A stretch of 15,936 nt of DNA from the NCBI GenBank assembly GCA_946415695.1, contig CAMKTM010000027.1, positions 1 to 15,936 on the forward strand, given 5' to 3'. The translations under genes were made by a program, and so were the position numbers. The DNA comes from an uncultured Prevotellaceae bacterium. Lineage in GTDB: Bacteria; Bacteroidota; Bacteroidia; Bacteroidales; Bacteroidaceae. A model generated the notes under the pieces. It ran no database searches, was not told the origin of the DNA, and was given only the letters and a program-made list of their open reading frames with translations. The number at the start of each line of letters is the position of its first letter. The first letter of the stretch is position 1. Shown piece after piece: positions 4,619-12,486 of this stretch.

Positions 4619-5944
4619 CTAAACGCAGCGAAGGAGGAAGACGCCCAGGAGGCAGATTGGGGCGCAGAGGACGTTAACAAGAAAATATGTGCTGAAGCCG
4701 AGCTCAGCAACAAGCCAGCCGCTCAGGGCCATAGGCACTATCATGGCGGCCGAGACAAGCGGTATCTGCAACATGTTGATGGTGTTACGGTAGCGTGCAC
4801 CGGAGATGGCACTGACCGGGAGGCGGCAAATGCTCAATCCGAAGCCGAAGAGGAGTTGAGCGGTCAGCGTGCAAAAGCACAGTTGCATAAGGTTTTCAGG
4901 CGGGCGGATGGTCATGCCGAGATAGACGAATGGCGAGAGGACTATGCTCAGAGCCATTGGCCAGAAAAGGATTTGCAAAGAATAACGGTTGATAAGCCAT
5001 CTGCCCAAAGCGATGCCGATGCTGAAGGCGATGACGCCAACGGTGCCTTGTGCAAAGCCTATCTCCTGCATGGTGCATTGCAGTCCACCTTGTTCGTGCG
5101 ACAAATATAAATATAGTACGCGCGCGTGGAACATCAGACCTTGTGGCAAGAGCAAGAGGAAGAGAACGAGGACGGCTTTCCACCATCCCGGCTGATGGCG
5201 GATGCGGTCGATGATGCGAAACTCTGCTTTCACCGATGCGCCGACGCTATGCCTTGTTCTGCTATCGCCTACGCGAGGGCTACGCAACCATATCAAATGA
5301 TGGAAGGCAAAGAGCAGGAAGAGTCCTGCTGCCACGTAACATCCCATTGACCACGAATAGCGTATCTGACGGAAATAGACTTCGAGCGTGCCAACCAGGA
5401 AGATGAGTGCGCCGTAGGTAAAGATGACGGCTATCTGTGAAAAGGCAAGTTTGGGAGCGGTCAGCAGTCGTTGAAAGGAAGGGCGAAGCATTCGTTCGTA
5501 GTACATGCGGGCAGCCAGTTCGTGCCAGGCGCAAAGCAGGCTGACGAGCAACAATGCGAAGAAGACTGCTGCCCCCCCTTGCTTGAAAGCTAACGCCAGA
5601 AGTATGAGGCTGATGAAGAGCAAAGCCTCGATAAGATGGAGTATTTGCCGAAAATGTCCTACGAGCTTTACCCAAGAACGCATGAAGGATTTCAGTACCC
5701 AAGGTACGAAGAGCAGGGCAGAGAGAAGTGTTGCCTCTGCTGGTGCCAAGCTCAATTGGAGCAGCATCAGCAGGGCAACGTAAGTGACGATTGCCGCAGG
5801 AATCTCTTCCGCAGCAAAGAGGGTGAGGAACCAAAAGCCTCCCCCGTCCCCTCCAAAGGAGTGGGGAACGGAGTCGCCTTGACTCCCTCTCCTTTGGAGA
5901 GAGCTGGGGAGAGGCTTATTAGTAGCTTCTCGCAATGAGGACAC
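4619..5944 (-). CDS. Major facilitator superfamily permease, AmpG-like
   Basis: This 441-residue polytopic inner-membrane protein has about 12 predicted hydrophobic helices in two halves separated by a basic cytoplasmic loop (near RSPRVGDSRTRHSV). The first half contains LSALLFVPWVLKSFMRSWV, resembling the AmpG-type MFS pattern in which the second helix ends in P-W-x-L-K. The substrate is not readable; muropeptide uptake would suit an AmpG relative but is only a suggestion. The ATG at 5944 lies inside proS and overlaps it by 26 bases, implying translational coupling. No other ATG occurs before residue 60. Residues 10-36 are encoded by a C/T-rich palindromic repeat and look unlike a transporter N-terminus; real membrane sequence starts at about residue 37 (FWFLTLFAAEEIP). 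Confidence 0.8.
   Translation of the reverse strand: MSSLREATNKPLPSSLQRRGSQGDSVPHSFGGDGGGFWFLTLFAAEEIPAAIVTYVALLMLLQLSLAPAEATLLSALLFVPWVLKSFMRSWVKLVGHFRQILHLIEALLFISLILLALAFKQGGAAVFFALLLVSLLCAWHELAARMYYERMLRPSFQRLLTAPKLAFSQIAVIFTYGALIFLVGTLEVYFRQIRYSWSMGCYVAAGLFLLFAFHHLIWLRSPRVGDSRTRHSVGASVKAEFRIIDRIRHQPGWWKAVLVLFLLLLPQGLMFHARVLYLYLSHEQGGLQCTMQEIGFAQGTVGVIAFSIGIALGRWLINRYSLQILFWPMALSIVLSPFVYLGMTIRPPENLMQLCFCTLTAQLLFGFGLSICRLPVSAISGARYRNTINMLQIPLVSAAMIVPMALSGWLVAELGFSTYFLVNVLCAPICLLGVFLLRCV
5836..5918. repeat. C/T-rich palindromic element spanning the permease 5' end
   Basis: The outer arms AAGCCTCCCCC and its imperfect complement (CTGGGGAGAGGCTTA) flank two inner hairpins centred on CTCCAAAGGAG and CTCCTTTGGAG. 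The element starts three bases before the proS stop codon on the plus-strand map and lies inside the permease frame, coding for residues 10-36. Related arms occur at 14913-14940 and 15040-15069. Confidence 0.75.
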
Positions 5945-7400
5945 GTGCCTTTGAGGGTTTGCCAGTTACCATGTCCACGCCGGGTGTCTGCTCGAAGCCG
6001 AAGGGGACGCAGCGGATGGTGGCCTGCGTCTCTTCCTTGATTCGGGCTTCCGTCTCGGCTGTGCCGTCCCAATGACAAAGGAAGAAGCCGCCGTCCTTGA
6101 CGCGCTCCTTGAACTCTTCATAGTTTTCGCATTCGTAGATGTGTGCGTCGCGGAAGGTTTTGGCCTTCAAGAAGATGTTCTGCTGTATTTCGTCAAGGAG
6201 ATTCTTTACATACTCGGCGATGCCGGCGAAGGGACGCGTCTCCTTCTCGAGCGTGTCGCGGCGCATCACTTCCACCGTGCCGTTCTCCAGGTCTCTTGCG
6301 CCAAGCACGAGACGGACGGGCACGCCCTTAAGCTCGTAATCGGCGAACTTGAAGCCCGGACGTTTGTTGTCGGCATTGTCGTATTTGACGCTGATGCCCA
6401 TCTTCTTCAGTTCGTCGATGACAGGAGCAACGGCTGCATCCACGGCTGCCATCTGCTCGGGCTTGCCGCCAATGGGGATGATGACCACCTGGACGGGTGC
6501 CAATGCAGGAGGCAGGACGAGGCCGTTGTCGTCGCTATGCGTCATGATGAGGGCGCCCATGAGTCGTGTGCTGACGCCCCAAGAGGTTGCCCAAGCGTAT
6601 TCGGGCTTGTTCTCCTTGTTGAGGAATTGCACCTCGAAGGCTTTTCCGAAGTTCTGGCCGAGGAAATGGCTTGTTCCGCTCTGCAGAGCCTTACCGTCCT
6701 GCATCATGGCTTCGATGGTATAGGTGTCGAGAGCTCCGGCAAAGCGTTCCGTTTCGCTCTTTACGCCTTGCACGACAGGCACGGCCATGTATTCCTCTGC
6801 AAACTTTGCATAGACCTTCAGCATCTGTTGGGCACGTTGCTCTGCCTCTTCGCGAGTGGCGTGAGCTGTGTGGCCTTCTTGCCAAAGGAATTCGCTTGTG
6901 CGCAGGAAGAGACGTGTCCGCATCTCCCATCGCATGACGTTGCACCACTGGTTCACCAGCAACGGCAGGTCGCGATAGGACTGTATCCAGTTCTTGAAGG
7001 TGTTCCAGATGATGGTTTCCGATGTGGGTCGGATGATGAGTTCCTCTTCCAGTCGGGCATCAGGGTCGACCACCACGCCGTCGTGCGTCTCGTTGGTCTT
7101 GAGGCGATAATGTGTCACGACGGCACATTCCTTTGCAAAGCCTTCCACGTGTTCCGCTTCCTTCGATAGGAAACTTTTCGGGATGAGCAGAGGGAAGTAG
7201 GCGTTCTGCACGCCCGTCTCCTTGAACATATCGTCGAGGGTGCGCTGCATCTTCTCCCAAATAGCGTATCCGTAGGGCTTGATGACCATGCAGCCGCGCA
7301 CGTCGCTCTGTTCTGCCAGGTCGGCCTTCACCACCAGTTCATTGTACCATTTGCTGTAGTCCTCGCTGCGTTTCGTGAGGAAATCTAATTCTTTTGCCAT
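5919..7400 (-). CDS. proS: Prolyl-tRNA synthetase, archaeal/eukaryotic-type
   Basis: This class II synthetase charges tRNA(Pro) with proline in the cytoplasm. Its 493 residues fit the short form that lacks the editing insertion of the E. coli enzyme. Visible landmarks: RPTSE at 124-128 (proline site), class II motif 2 around WEMRTR at 158-163, the FLWQEGHTAH block at 171-180, and motif 3 GVSTRLMGALIMTHSD at 275-290. An anticodon-binding domain spans about 300-400, and the C-terminal zinc-fold-like domain ends in the conserved terminal tyrosine (RSY). Only three cysteines (424, 442, 464) are visible in that last domain, so zinc binding may be incomplete. The start at 7400 gives the usual MAKELDFLTKRSEDYSKWY N-terminus. 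It is the first gene of a probable two-gene transcript with the permease. Confidence 0.95.
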   Translation of the reverse strand: MAKELDFLTKRSEDYSKWYNELVVKADLAEQSDVRGCMVIKPYGYAIWEKMQRTLDDMFKETGVQNAYFPLLIPKSFLSKEAEHVEGFAKECAVVTHYRLKTNETHDGVVVDPDARLEEELIIRPTSETIIWNTFKNWIQSYRDLPLLVNQWCNVMRWEMRTRLFLRTSEFLWQEGHTAHATREEAEQRAQQMLKVYAKFAEEYMAVPVVQGVKSETERFAGALDTYTIEAMMQDGKALQSGTSHFLGQNFGKAFEVQFLNKENKPEYAWATSWGVSTRLMGALIMTHSDDNGLVLPPALAPVQVVIIPIGGKPEQMAAVDAAVAPVIDELKKMGISVKYDNADNKRPGFKFADYELKGVPVRLVLGARDLENGTVEVMRRDTLEKETRPFAGIAEYVKNLLDEIQQNIFLKAKTFRDAHIYECENYEEFKERVKDGGFFLCHWDGTAETEARIKEETQATIRCVPFGFEQTPGVDMVTGKPSKARVLIARSY

Positions 7401-7427
7401 TGCTTTGTTGAAGATTTATTGTTTCTT

Positions 7428-7503
7428 TTCGGCTGCAAAAGTACAAAAAAAATATGAAATAAGAAAAAACTCTAAACTCTAAACTCTAAACTCTAAACTT
7501 TTT
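7428..7503 (-). repeat. Divergent-promoter repeat segment, copy 2 (GTTTAGA heptamers)
   Basis: The reverse complement of this segment matches 1241-1316 at 74 of 76 positions, including four GTTTAGA units (plus strand TCTAAAC) and the AT-rich stretch. It reads toward proS, as copy 1 reads toward ssb. It is bounded by the proS -7 box on one side and the OmpA-lipoprotein -7 box on the other. Confidence 0.85.
7436..7443 (-). promoter_or_regulatory. -7 box of the proS promoter
   Basis: The minus strand reads TACTTTTG, matching TAnnTTTG, 36 bases upstream of the proS ATG. The position relative to the heptamer repeat is the same as for the ssb promoter. Confidence 0.65.
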
Positions 7504-7506
7504 TCA

Positions 7507-7514
7507 TATCTTTG
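7507..7514 (+). promoter_or_regulatory. -7 box of the OmpA-family lipoprotein promoter
   Basis: TATCTTTG matches TAnnTTTG and lies 49 bases upstream of the ATG at 7563. The same TGCAAAGATA sequence, in mirrored orientation, serves the EEP gene on the other side of repeat copy 1. Confidence 0.65.
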
Positions 7515-7562
7515 CACTCGAAAAAAGAGAAAGCAAGATTATTAACGATAAAAATCACGACA

Positions 7563-8288
7563 ATGAAAGCAAAGAAATTTCTTTTGGGTGCTTTAGCAAT
7601 GGCTTTGGTACTCTCTGGTTGCAACATGAACAACACGACGAAGGGCGGCCTCATCGGCGGTGCAGGCGGCGGTGCCGTTGGCGCTGGCTTGGGTGCAGCC
7701 ATTGGTGCCCTGATTAACGGTTCTCAAGGTGCCAAGCTTGGTGCGGCCATCGGTGCCGGCGCCGGTGCTGCAGGTGGTGCAACGGCTGGTGTGCTTATTG
7801 GCCGAAAGATGGACAAGGCAAAGAAGGCTGCCGAAGCCGTGGCAAACGCTCAAGTGGAGACCACTACCGACAGGAACGGACTGGAAGCCATCAAGGTGAC
7901 TTTCGACAATGGTATCCTCTTCAAAGGCGGAAAGAGCGACCTTCAGGCTTCCGCCAAGAAATCGTTGAGCCAGTTCGCCACAAACGTGCTGAACGTCTAT
8001 ACCGATTGCGACGTGGACATCTATGGCTTTGCCAGCAGCGACGGCAGCGACGAGGTCAACATGACGTTGAGCCAGAACCGCGCCAATTCCGTCCGCAACT
8101 ACCTCACCAACTCATGCGGCGTGAATGCTTCTCAGATTAAGAAAGCCACAGGTTACGGCGAAGACCCCCAGTATCTCGTGAAAGATGCCAATGGCAAGGA
8201 AGATGTCAATGCCAGCCGCCGCGTAGAGGTCTATCTCTATGCCAGCGAAGCCATGATTAACGCTGCTACGGAAGGCAAACTGCAATAG
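7563..8288 (+). CDS. OmpA-family lipoprotein with glycine-zipper domain
   Basis: This 241-residue protein is an outer-membrane lipoprotein predicted to hold the membrane to peptidoglycan. A lipoprotein signal ends in LSGC with lipidated Cys20. Residues 28-80 are a glycine-zipper region (GGLIGGAGGGAVGAGLGAAIG...) of the kind found in YfiB/Pal-like and SlyB-like proteins. Residues 112-226 are an OmpA C-terminal domain, with the GFASSDG, LSQNRA and NASRRVEV blocks expected of the peptidoglycan-binding fold. I chose the ATG at 7563 because it gives a clean signal peptide; an upstream in-frame ATG at 7512 would overlap the -7 box and add an unlikely extension. It is followed 53 bases later by mtgA, a peptidoglycan-synthesis gene, possibly on the same transcript. 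Confidence 0.9.
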   Translation: MKAKKFLLGALAMALVLSGCNMNNTTKGGLIGGAGGGAVGAGLGAAIGALINGSQGAKLGAAIGAGAGAAGGATAGVLIGRKMDKAKKAAEAVANAQVETTTDRNGLEAIKVTFDNGILFKGGKSDLQASAKKSLSQFATNVLNVYTDCDVDIYGFASSDGSDEVNMTLSQNRANSVRNYLTNSCGVNASQIKKATGYGEDPQYLVKDANGKEDVNASRRVEVYLYASEAMINAATEGKLQ

Positions 8289-8341
8289 TTAAGTAGTCAT
8301 TAGTTAATTACTGCCTTCTTAACTACTGCCAACTGCGAATA
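8289..8341 (+). repeat. Degenerate repeat between the lipoprotein gene and mtgA
   Basis: TTAATTACTGCC (8304-8315) and TTAACTACTGCC (8319-8330) are near-identical direct copies 15 bases apart, and TAGTTAA (8301-8307) can pair with TTAACTA (8319-8325). The spacing is loosely heptameric. No terminator or -7 box is visible, so read-through into mtgA is likely. Confidence 0.45.
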
Positions 8342-9031
8342 GTGTTCAAGAAGCTTCAATTATTTCTGCGATGGATTGTGCTCCTGTTCTTTGGGAGCTC
8401 AATCCTCGCAGTTTTTGTATATAAGTGGTGTCCCGTCTATGTGACGCCGCTCATGTTGATACGTTGCGCCCAGCAGGTGAGCCGCGGCGAGACGCTTCGC
8501 CTCAAGCACCATTGGGTTCCGCTCGATTCGATGAGTATCTACATGCCCGTTGCCGTCATGGCGAGCGAGGACCAGCGCTTCCTCAATCACCACGGCTTTG
8601 ATTTCATAGAAATAGACAAGGCGATGGAAGAGCACCGCACGGGCAAACGCTTTCGCGGAGGCAGCACCATCAGCCAGCAGACCGCCAAGAACGTTTTCCT
8701 TTGGCCTCAGCCCAGCTGGGTTCGCAAGGGGCTCGAAGCTTATTTCACTGTCCTCATCGAATACATTTGGGGCAAGGAGCGCATCATGGAGGTATATCTG
8801 AATTCCATCGAGATGGGCGACGGCATATACGGAGCAGAAGCTGTGGCCCAGCAGCATTTCGGCTGTCGCGCAGCAGCTCTGACGCGTCCCGTCTGCGCCC
8901 TCGTTGCCGCCACGTTGCCCAATCCGCTGAAGTTCAGCAGCAAGTCTCCTTCGGCCTACATACTCAAGCGGCAGACCGCCATTATGACGCAGATGCGGCA
9001 CATCGACGTTTTCCCCAGCCAGCAGGAATAA
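8342..9031 (+). CDS. mtgA: Monofunctional biosynthetic peptidoglycan transglycosylase
   Basis: This 229-residue GT51-family enzyme polymerises lipid II into glycan strands on the outer face of the inner membrane. Residues 11-29 are the single membrane anchor. The GT51 motifs appear in order: EDQRFLNHHGFD at 76-87 with catalytic Glu76, RGGSTISQQTAKN at 105-117, RKGLEAYFTVLIE at 128-140, and KERIMEVYLNSIEMGDGIYG at 145-164. Length and the absence of a transpeptidase domain fit MtgA rather than a bifunctional PBP. The start is GTG at 8342: no in-frame ATG lies upstream, and the resulting N-terminus fits the family. It probably shares a transcript with the preceding cell-wall-associated lipoprotein. 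Confidence 0.93.
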   Translation: MFKKLQLFLRWIVLLFFGSSILAVFVYKWCPVYVTPLMLIRCAQQVSRGETLRLKHHWVPLDSMSIYMPVAVMASEDQRFLNHHGFDFIEIDKAMEEHRTGKRFRGGSTISQQTAKNVFLWPQPSWVRKGLEAYFTVLIEYIWGKERIMEVYLNSIEMGDGIYGAEAVAQQHFGCRAAALTRPVCALVAATLPNPLKFSSKSPSAYILKRQTAIMTQMRHIDVFPSQQE

Positions 9032-9135
9032 ACAGCCGCGCCCTTTTTCGTCGGCACTGCGCTTCTTTTCCTCCCCGAAGCGTTCTGCCGCCACATTTTC
9101 TTCGCGCTATTTTTTCCCTTCACACATCGGGTTCT

Positions 9136-9179
9136 TTGCTTGTACATGTAAAAGCAATTGCTTCTACATGTACAAGCAA
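9136..9179. repeat. Two tandem 22-base palindromes
   Basis: Units 9136-9157 and 9158-9179 share the design of the three at 3601-3666: TTGCTT, ACATGT at the centre and AAGCAA. Together, with one base on either side, they form a 46-base near-perfect palindrome. The array lies 104 bases past the mtgA stop codon, similar to its 92-base distance from gldE. Confidence 0.85.
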
Positions 9180-9374
9180 ACAACTTGCTGTGCTGTGTCA
9201 TGCGATTCGCTTGCGAATGGTTGATGCTTTGCCATGCGAAAAGATGTTTTGACATAGAGTGGGGGGAAGGTAAACATTGACCAAAAAAACGGAAGCTATT
9301 GGTGAGTTTTGCTGCTCCCTGCAAGTGTGTCCGTGATATTTGATGGCGTTTGCCGTTTTTTGAAGGTAAATTAT

Positions 9375-9405
9375 TTTGCCTTGTCTGTAATTATTTGTAT
9401 CTTTG
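9375..9405 (+). promoter_or_regulatory. Promoter of the phospholipase gene
   Basis: TTTG (9375-9378), a 19-base spacer and TATCTTTG (9398-9405) match both elements of the Bacteroidota primary sigma factor promoter. This is the only promoter in the window with a good -33 element. Transcription should start about ten bases further on, giving a leader of some 50 bases. Confidence 0.75.
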
Positions 9406-9465
9406 CAAATGTCTCGGCACTCGAAGCCAATCATTAAGTTTCACTTCTTTTCATTCTCTTAAACC

Positions 9466-12309
9466 ATGATGACAAACTCTCAATCGCTTCTCACCCTTAT
9501 CTGCATCGCCTTGATGCAATGGTTCGGCACCCCAACGGCTCAAGCTGACAACTCGGCCTGGATGGGGGGAATAGCCGACAATACGTTCGTAGGCCAGCTC
9601 TCCATCCCCGGCACCCATGACGCGGGAACAGGGCATGGCGTGAACAACGTCTATCTGGTGGTGAACGGCAGCACGTACGCCACTACGCAGGAAAAGACGC
9701 TGACCGAGCAGTGGAACAGCGGCATACGGGCCTTCGACCTGCGGCCAGCCGTCAGCAGCTCAAGGCTCCGCATCTATCACGGCATCGTCTCCACGAACCT
9801 CTACCTCGACAATGCTCTCACGACCCTCTGCAGCCTGCTCGACAGTCACCCCACGGAAACCTGCATCGTCATCATCCGGCACGAAACGGAAGGCGACGAC
9901 AACAACGCCAACTGGGGCACGATGATGAAGGAACTGCTGAGCAGCAATCCGACGAAAAGCCACGCCGTGAACTTCGACCCCATGGCAAAGCTTGGCGACG
10001 TTCGCGGGAAACTGCTCATCCTCAGTCGCGACACCTACGACACCAATCCCATTGGCGGCTTCGTGTCGGGCTGGGGCTTCAGCGCAGACTGGAGCAGCCA
10101 GCACGGAGGCAGGATAAAGGGCGTCGGCACCGAAGGGACGCTCTATGTTCAAGACTTCTACGACGTCTCGGCCAGCGGTGCACCTGCCACAAAATCGGCA
10201 AGCATCCTGCGCATGCTCCAATTCTCCTGTACGGAAAACACCAATCCGGGACTTTGGGTCATCAATCAGACATCGGGCTACTCAAAGACAAAAAGCATCC
10301 TCAGCTACACGCTTGCCACGAGCGACGGCTATCGCGACAATGCTGCGACGCAGAACCCCGTAGTCATCAACTACCTGACAGACCATGCGGGTTCCACGGG
10401 CATCGTGCTGATGGACTTCGCCGGAGAGGATGCATCGGGCAGCTATCAGGTGAAGGGACAGGCACTGACGAACGCCCTCATCGCCAACAACTCGAAATCC
10501 GGACCAAATGCCGACTATTTCCGCGCCTTGGGTGAAATCAACCCGGGCGGCCAATACTGCATCACTACCGAAGTGGAAGGAACGAAGTATTATCTAAAGA
10601 CCGACGGCTACCTGACAAGCGATGCGATGTCAGCAGGCATCTTCACCTTCTCCCGAGTTGAAGGGGCTGCATACACTTATGGCTTCAACCTTTTGGAAGC
10701 CTATTTCACGAACCCTCTCCAGACAAGCGGCAACGTGACCTTCAACTCTGGACGCATCAGAACCGACGCCTCGAACAAACGCAAAGACTGGGAGGCACAA
10801 GTGTTCTTCCAGAACAGCGCCGGAAAGTATGCCGTCCGCGCCACAAATGCCAACGGAACCGGCGTCTGGGAAGCAGCAGCCAAGACGTTCTGGACGGTGA
10901 ACACCGGCACAAACGGACCGGTTGCAGAATACTCCAGCACCATGAACTACGTATGGAACGTGGAAGCTCCCTCGCCAGACATCAACGTGACATTCAACAT
11001 CTACTACGGCGGCAAGAAACTGAAAGAAGTGACGGCCGTCTGCGAACGAGGCAGCACTGCAGCACTCCCCGAGGAGTACATCAACGACTTCTGCACTTAT
11101 ACCTATTCGCCAAAAACCATCACAAGCTCAACTGTCAGGGTGACTGTCAGATGGAAGAGTGATGCCCCATTCAAAGTGTCCACACCCACCAGTTCCGTCA
11201 GAAACTGGTACAACCTCAAGGCAGGACGCCTCGGGCGATACGTAGGATGGGAAGCCCGAGAGCCATACCACCCGCATGCTTTCGACGAAGCTTCCGAAGA
11301 ACAATACCCCGAAACAGAACTCTATGCCACGGAACTCGTACGCGCCAGCGATGCCTATCAATGGGCATTCGTGGGAAATCCGGTGGAAGGATTTAAGATT
11401 GTCAACAAACTCTGGGGCGAAGACTACTCGCTGACAGCCGACGGCACTTCACCTTCCGTTCAAGGAACAGCAGACATCAAGAACACAGTCCTTCGGGAAG
11501 GCGACTTCCGCTGGACCGCTCATGCCTGTGGAGAAGGCTTCTCGCTCAGTCTTGATGGACAAGAGAACCATTACATCAACACGCACGGAGGGCCTCACGG
11601 CTTTCTGCAGATTTGGGAAACAGCCGCTGCCAAAACCGACCTTGGCTCTCGGCTCATCGCCGAAGCAGTGCCCGCTCCGACGGTAACAATGATGCCCATT
11701 GGCGAAGGATATTATACAACGCTCTGCCTTCCTTACGACGTAACAGTCTATGACGCCAAAGTCTATATGCTCGAACAAGGAGAAGTCGTAAACGATGGCT
11801 CACGCCTTCCCATCTTTGACGAAACAACAGTCGTCGGGGAACTTGCACTCGCCCCAGCTCTTAAAGACTTAGAAACAAACGATGCATTGCTCTCGATGAT
11901 AGGAGAAACCATACCCGCAGGAATGCCCGTCGTGTTAAGGGGAGAAAGCGAGAACGCCACGCTCACCTTCGGCAAAGGTTTTGCCTTGCAACCATCCGAC
12001 GAAACGGCACTCGTCGGCCTCTTCCTGCCAGCCTGTCCAACTGACATACTTACCCTGCAAGGGAAAAACGACGTTCCCGGCTTTTATGCCTTTACAGACA
12101 AAATCATCGAACCAAATCAGGCTTACCTCAACCTTGGCGACCCAAGCATACAAGCCCTAACCCTACGCTTCAGCGACATCGAGGACGGCATACGCCTCTT
12201 AGAAAAAGAAATGCCTAAGACCCAATGCTTCAACCTTTCCGGCCAGCGCGTCTGCACTATGCAACGAGGCATATACATTATAAATAATAAGAAGATCATC
12301 CATAAATAG
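9466..12309 (+). CDS. Secreted PI-PLC-like phospholipase with C-terminal sorting-type tail
   Basis: The 947-residue protein begins with a Sec signal peptide (cleavage near AQA-D, residue 27). Residues 30-350 are a bacterial PI-PLC X domain, which cleaves phosphatidylinositol or GPI-type headgroups without calcium. The catalytic set is complete: H51-D52 in IPGTHDAGT, R93 in DLRP, H105 in IYHG and D317 in LMDFAG, corresponding by motif to H32, D33, R69, H82 and D274 of the Bacillus enzyme. The next 600 residues are repetitive beta-rich modules, possibly carbohydrate- or surface-binding; I cannot name them. The end (MPKTQCFNLSGQRV...GIYIINNKKIIHK) is the Prevotella-style tail related to type IX secretion sorting domains, so cell-surface or extracellular location is likely. 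The gene has its own promoter and no apparent operon partners. The exact lipid substrate is not known from sequence. Confidence 0.85.
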   Translation: MMTNSQSLLTLICIALMQWFGTPTAQADNSAWMGGIADNTFVGQLSIPGTHDAGTGHGVNNVYLVVNGSTYATTQEKTLTEQWNSGIRAFDLRPAVSSSRLRIYHGIVSTNLYLDNALTTLCSLLDSHPTETCIVIIRHETEGDDNNANWGTMMKELLSSNPTKSHAVNFDPMAKLGDVRGKLLILSRDTYDTNPIGGFVSGWGFSADWSSQHGGRIKGVGTEGTLYVQDFYDVSASGAPATKSASILRMLQFSCTENTNPGLWVINQTSGYSKTKSILSYTLATSDGYRDNAATQNPVVINYLTDHAGSTGIVLMDFAGEDASGSYQVKGQALTNALIANNSKSGPNADYFRALGEINPGGQYCITTEVEGTKYYLKTDGYLTSDAMSAGIFTFSRVEGAAYTYGFNLLEAYFTNPLQTSGNVTFNSGRIRTDASNKRKDWEAQVFFQNSAGKYAVRATNANGTGVWEAAAKTFWTVNTGTNGPVAEYSSTMNYVWNVEAPSPDINVTFNIYYGGKKLKEVTAVCERGSTAALPEEYINDFCTYTYSPKTITSSTVRVTVRWKSDAPFKVSTPTSSVRNWYNLKAGRLGRYVGWEAREPYHPHAFDEASEEQYPETELYATELVRASDAYQWAFVGNPVEGFKIVNKLWGEDYSLTADGTSPSVQGTADIKNTVLREGDFRWTAHACGEGFSLSLDGQENHYINTHGGPHGFLQIWETAAAKTDLGSRLIAEAVPAPTVTMMPIGEGYYTTLCLPYDVTVYDAKVYMLEQGEVVNDGSRLPIFDETTVVGELALAPALKDLETNDALLSMIGETIPAGMPVVLRGESENATLTFGKGFALQPSDETALVGLFLPACPTDILTLQGKNDVPGFYAFTDKIIEPNQAYLNLGDPSIQALTLRFSDIEDGIRLLEKEMPKTQCFNLSGQRVCTMQRGIYIINNKKIIHK

Positions 12310-12413
12310 CCTTATTGCTCAATCACGCCACTTCGTGCCATTAACATCGCTGGCAATTCCAGCCATAAACACACACAATTGTAGTCTTGGCACAACATTT
12401 GTAGAACAAGGAC

Positions 12414-12480
12414 AAATGGCAAATAGTAAATGGTCAAATAGAAAATAAATCGTAAATCGTAAATCGTCAAATTGTAAATT
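12414..12480 (+). repeat. AT-rich heptamer array immediately upstream of clpC
   Basis: Units such as AAATGGC, AAATAGT, AAATGGT and three AAATCGT copies run to within six bases of the clpC ATG, ending CAAATTGTAAATT. The same ending occurs inside the EEP gene (520-532, opposite strand). The 177-base gap before clpC has no TAnnTTTG box, so the clpC promoter is unidentified. Confidence 0.75.
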
Positions 12481-12486
12481 AAGTAG

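Larger units (their letters stand above)
9032..9465. other. Intergenic region between mtgA and the phospholipase gene
   Basis: This 434-base gap has no credible gene. It contains a pair of 22-base palindromes (9136-9179), a small hairpin ATTCGC/GCGAAT at about 9204-9217, and a promoter just before 9466. I found no convincing intrinsic terminator for mtgA other than the palindromes. Confidence 0.7.

Noticed and set aside
6072..7169. 365-codon plus-strand open frame opposite proS
   Set aside because: It lies wholly within proS, whose motifs are unmistakable, and its translation looks like an antisense shadow.
7512..7562. Upstream ATG giving a longer OmpA-family lipoprotein
   Set aside because: It overlaps the -7 box and would place 17 extra residues before a standard lipoprotein signal peptide.
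12387..12402. Sigma-54 promoter for clpC as a firm feature
   Set aside because: The -12 element ends in GT instead of the near-invariant GC and no other evidence supports it, so it is kept only as a low-interest observation.
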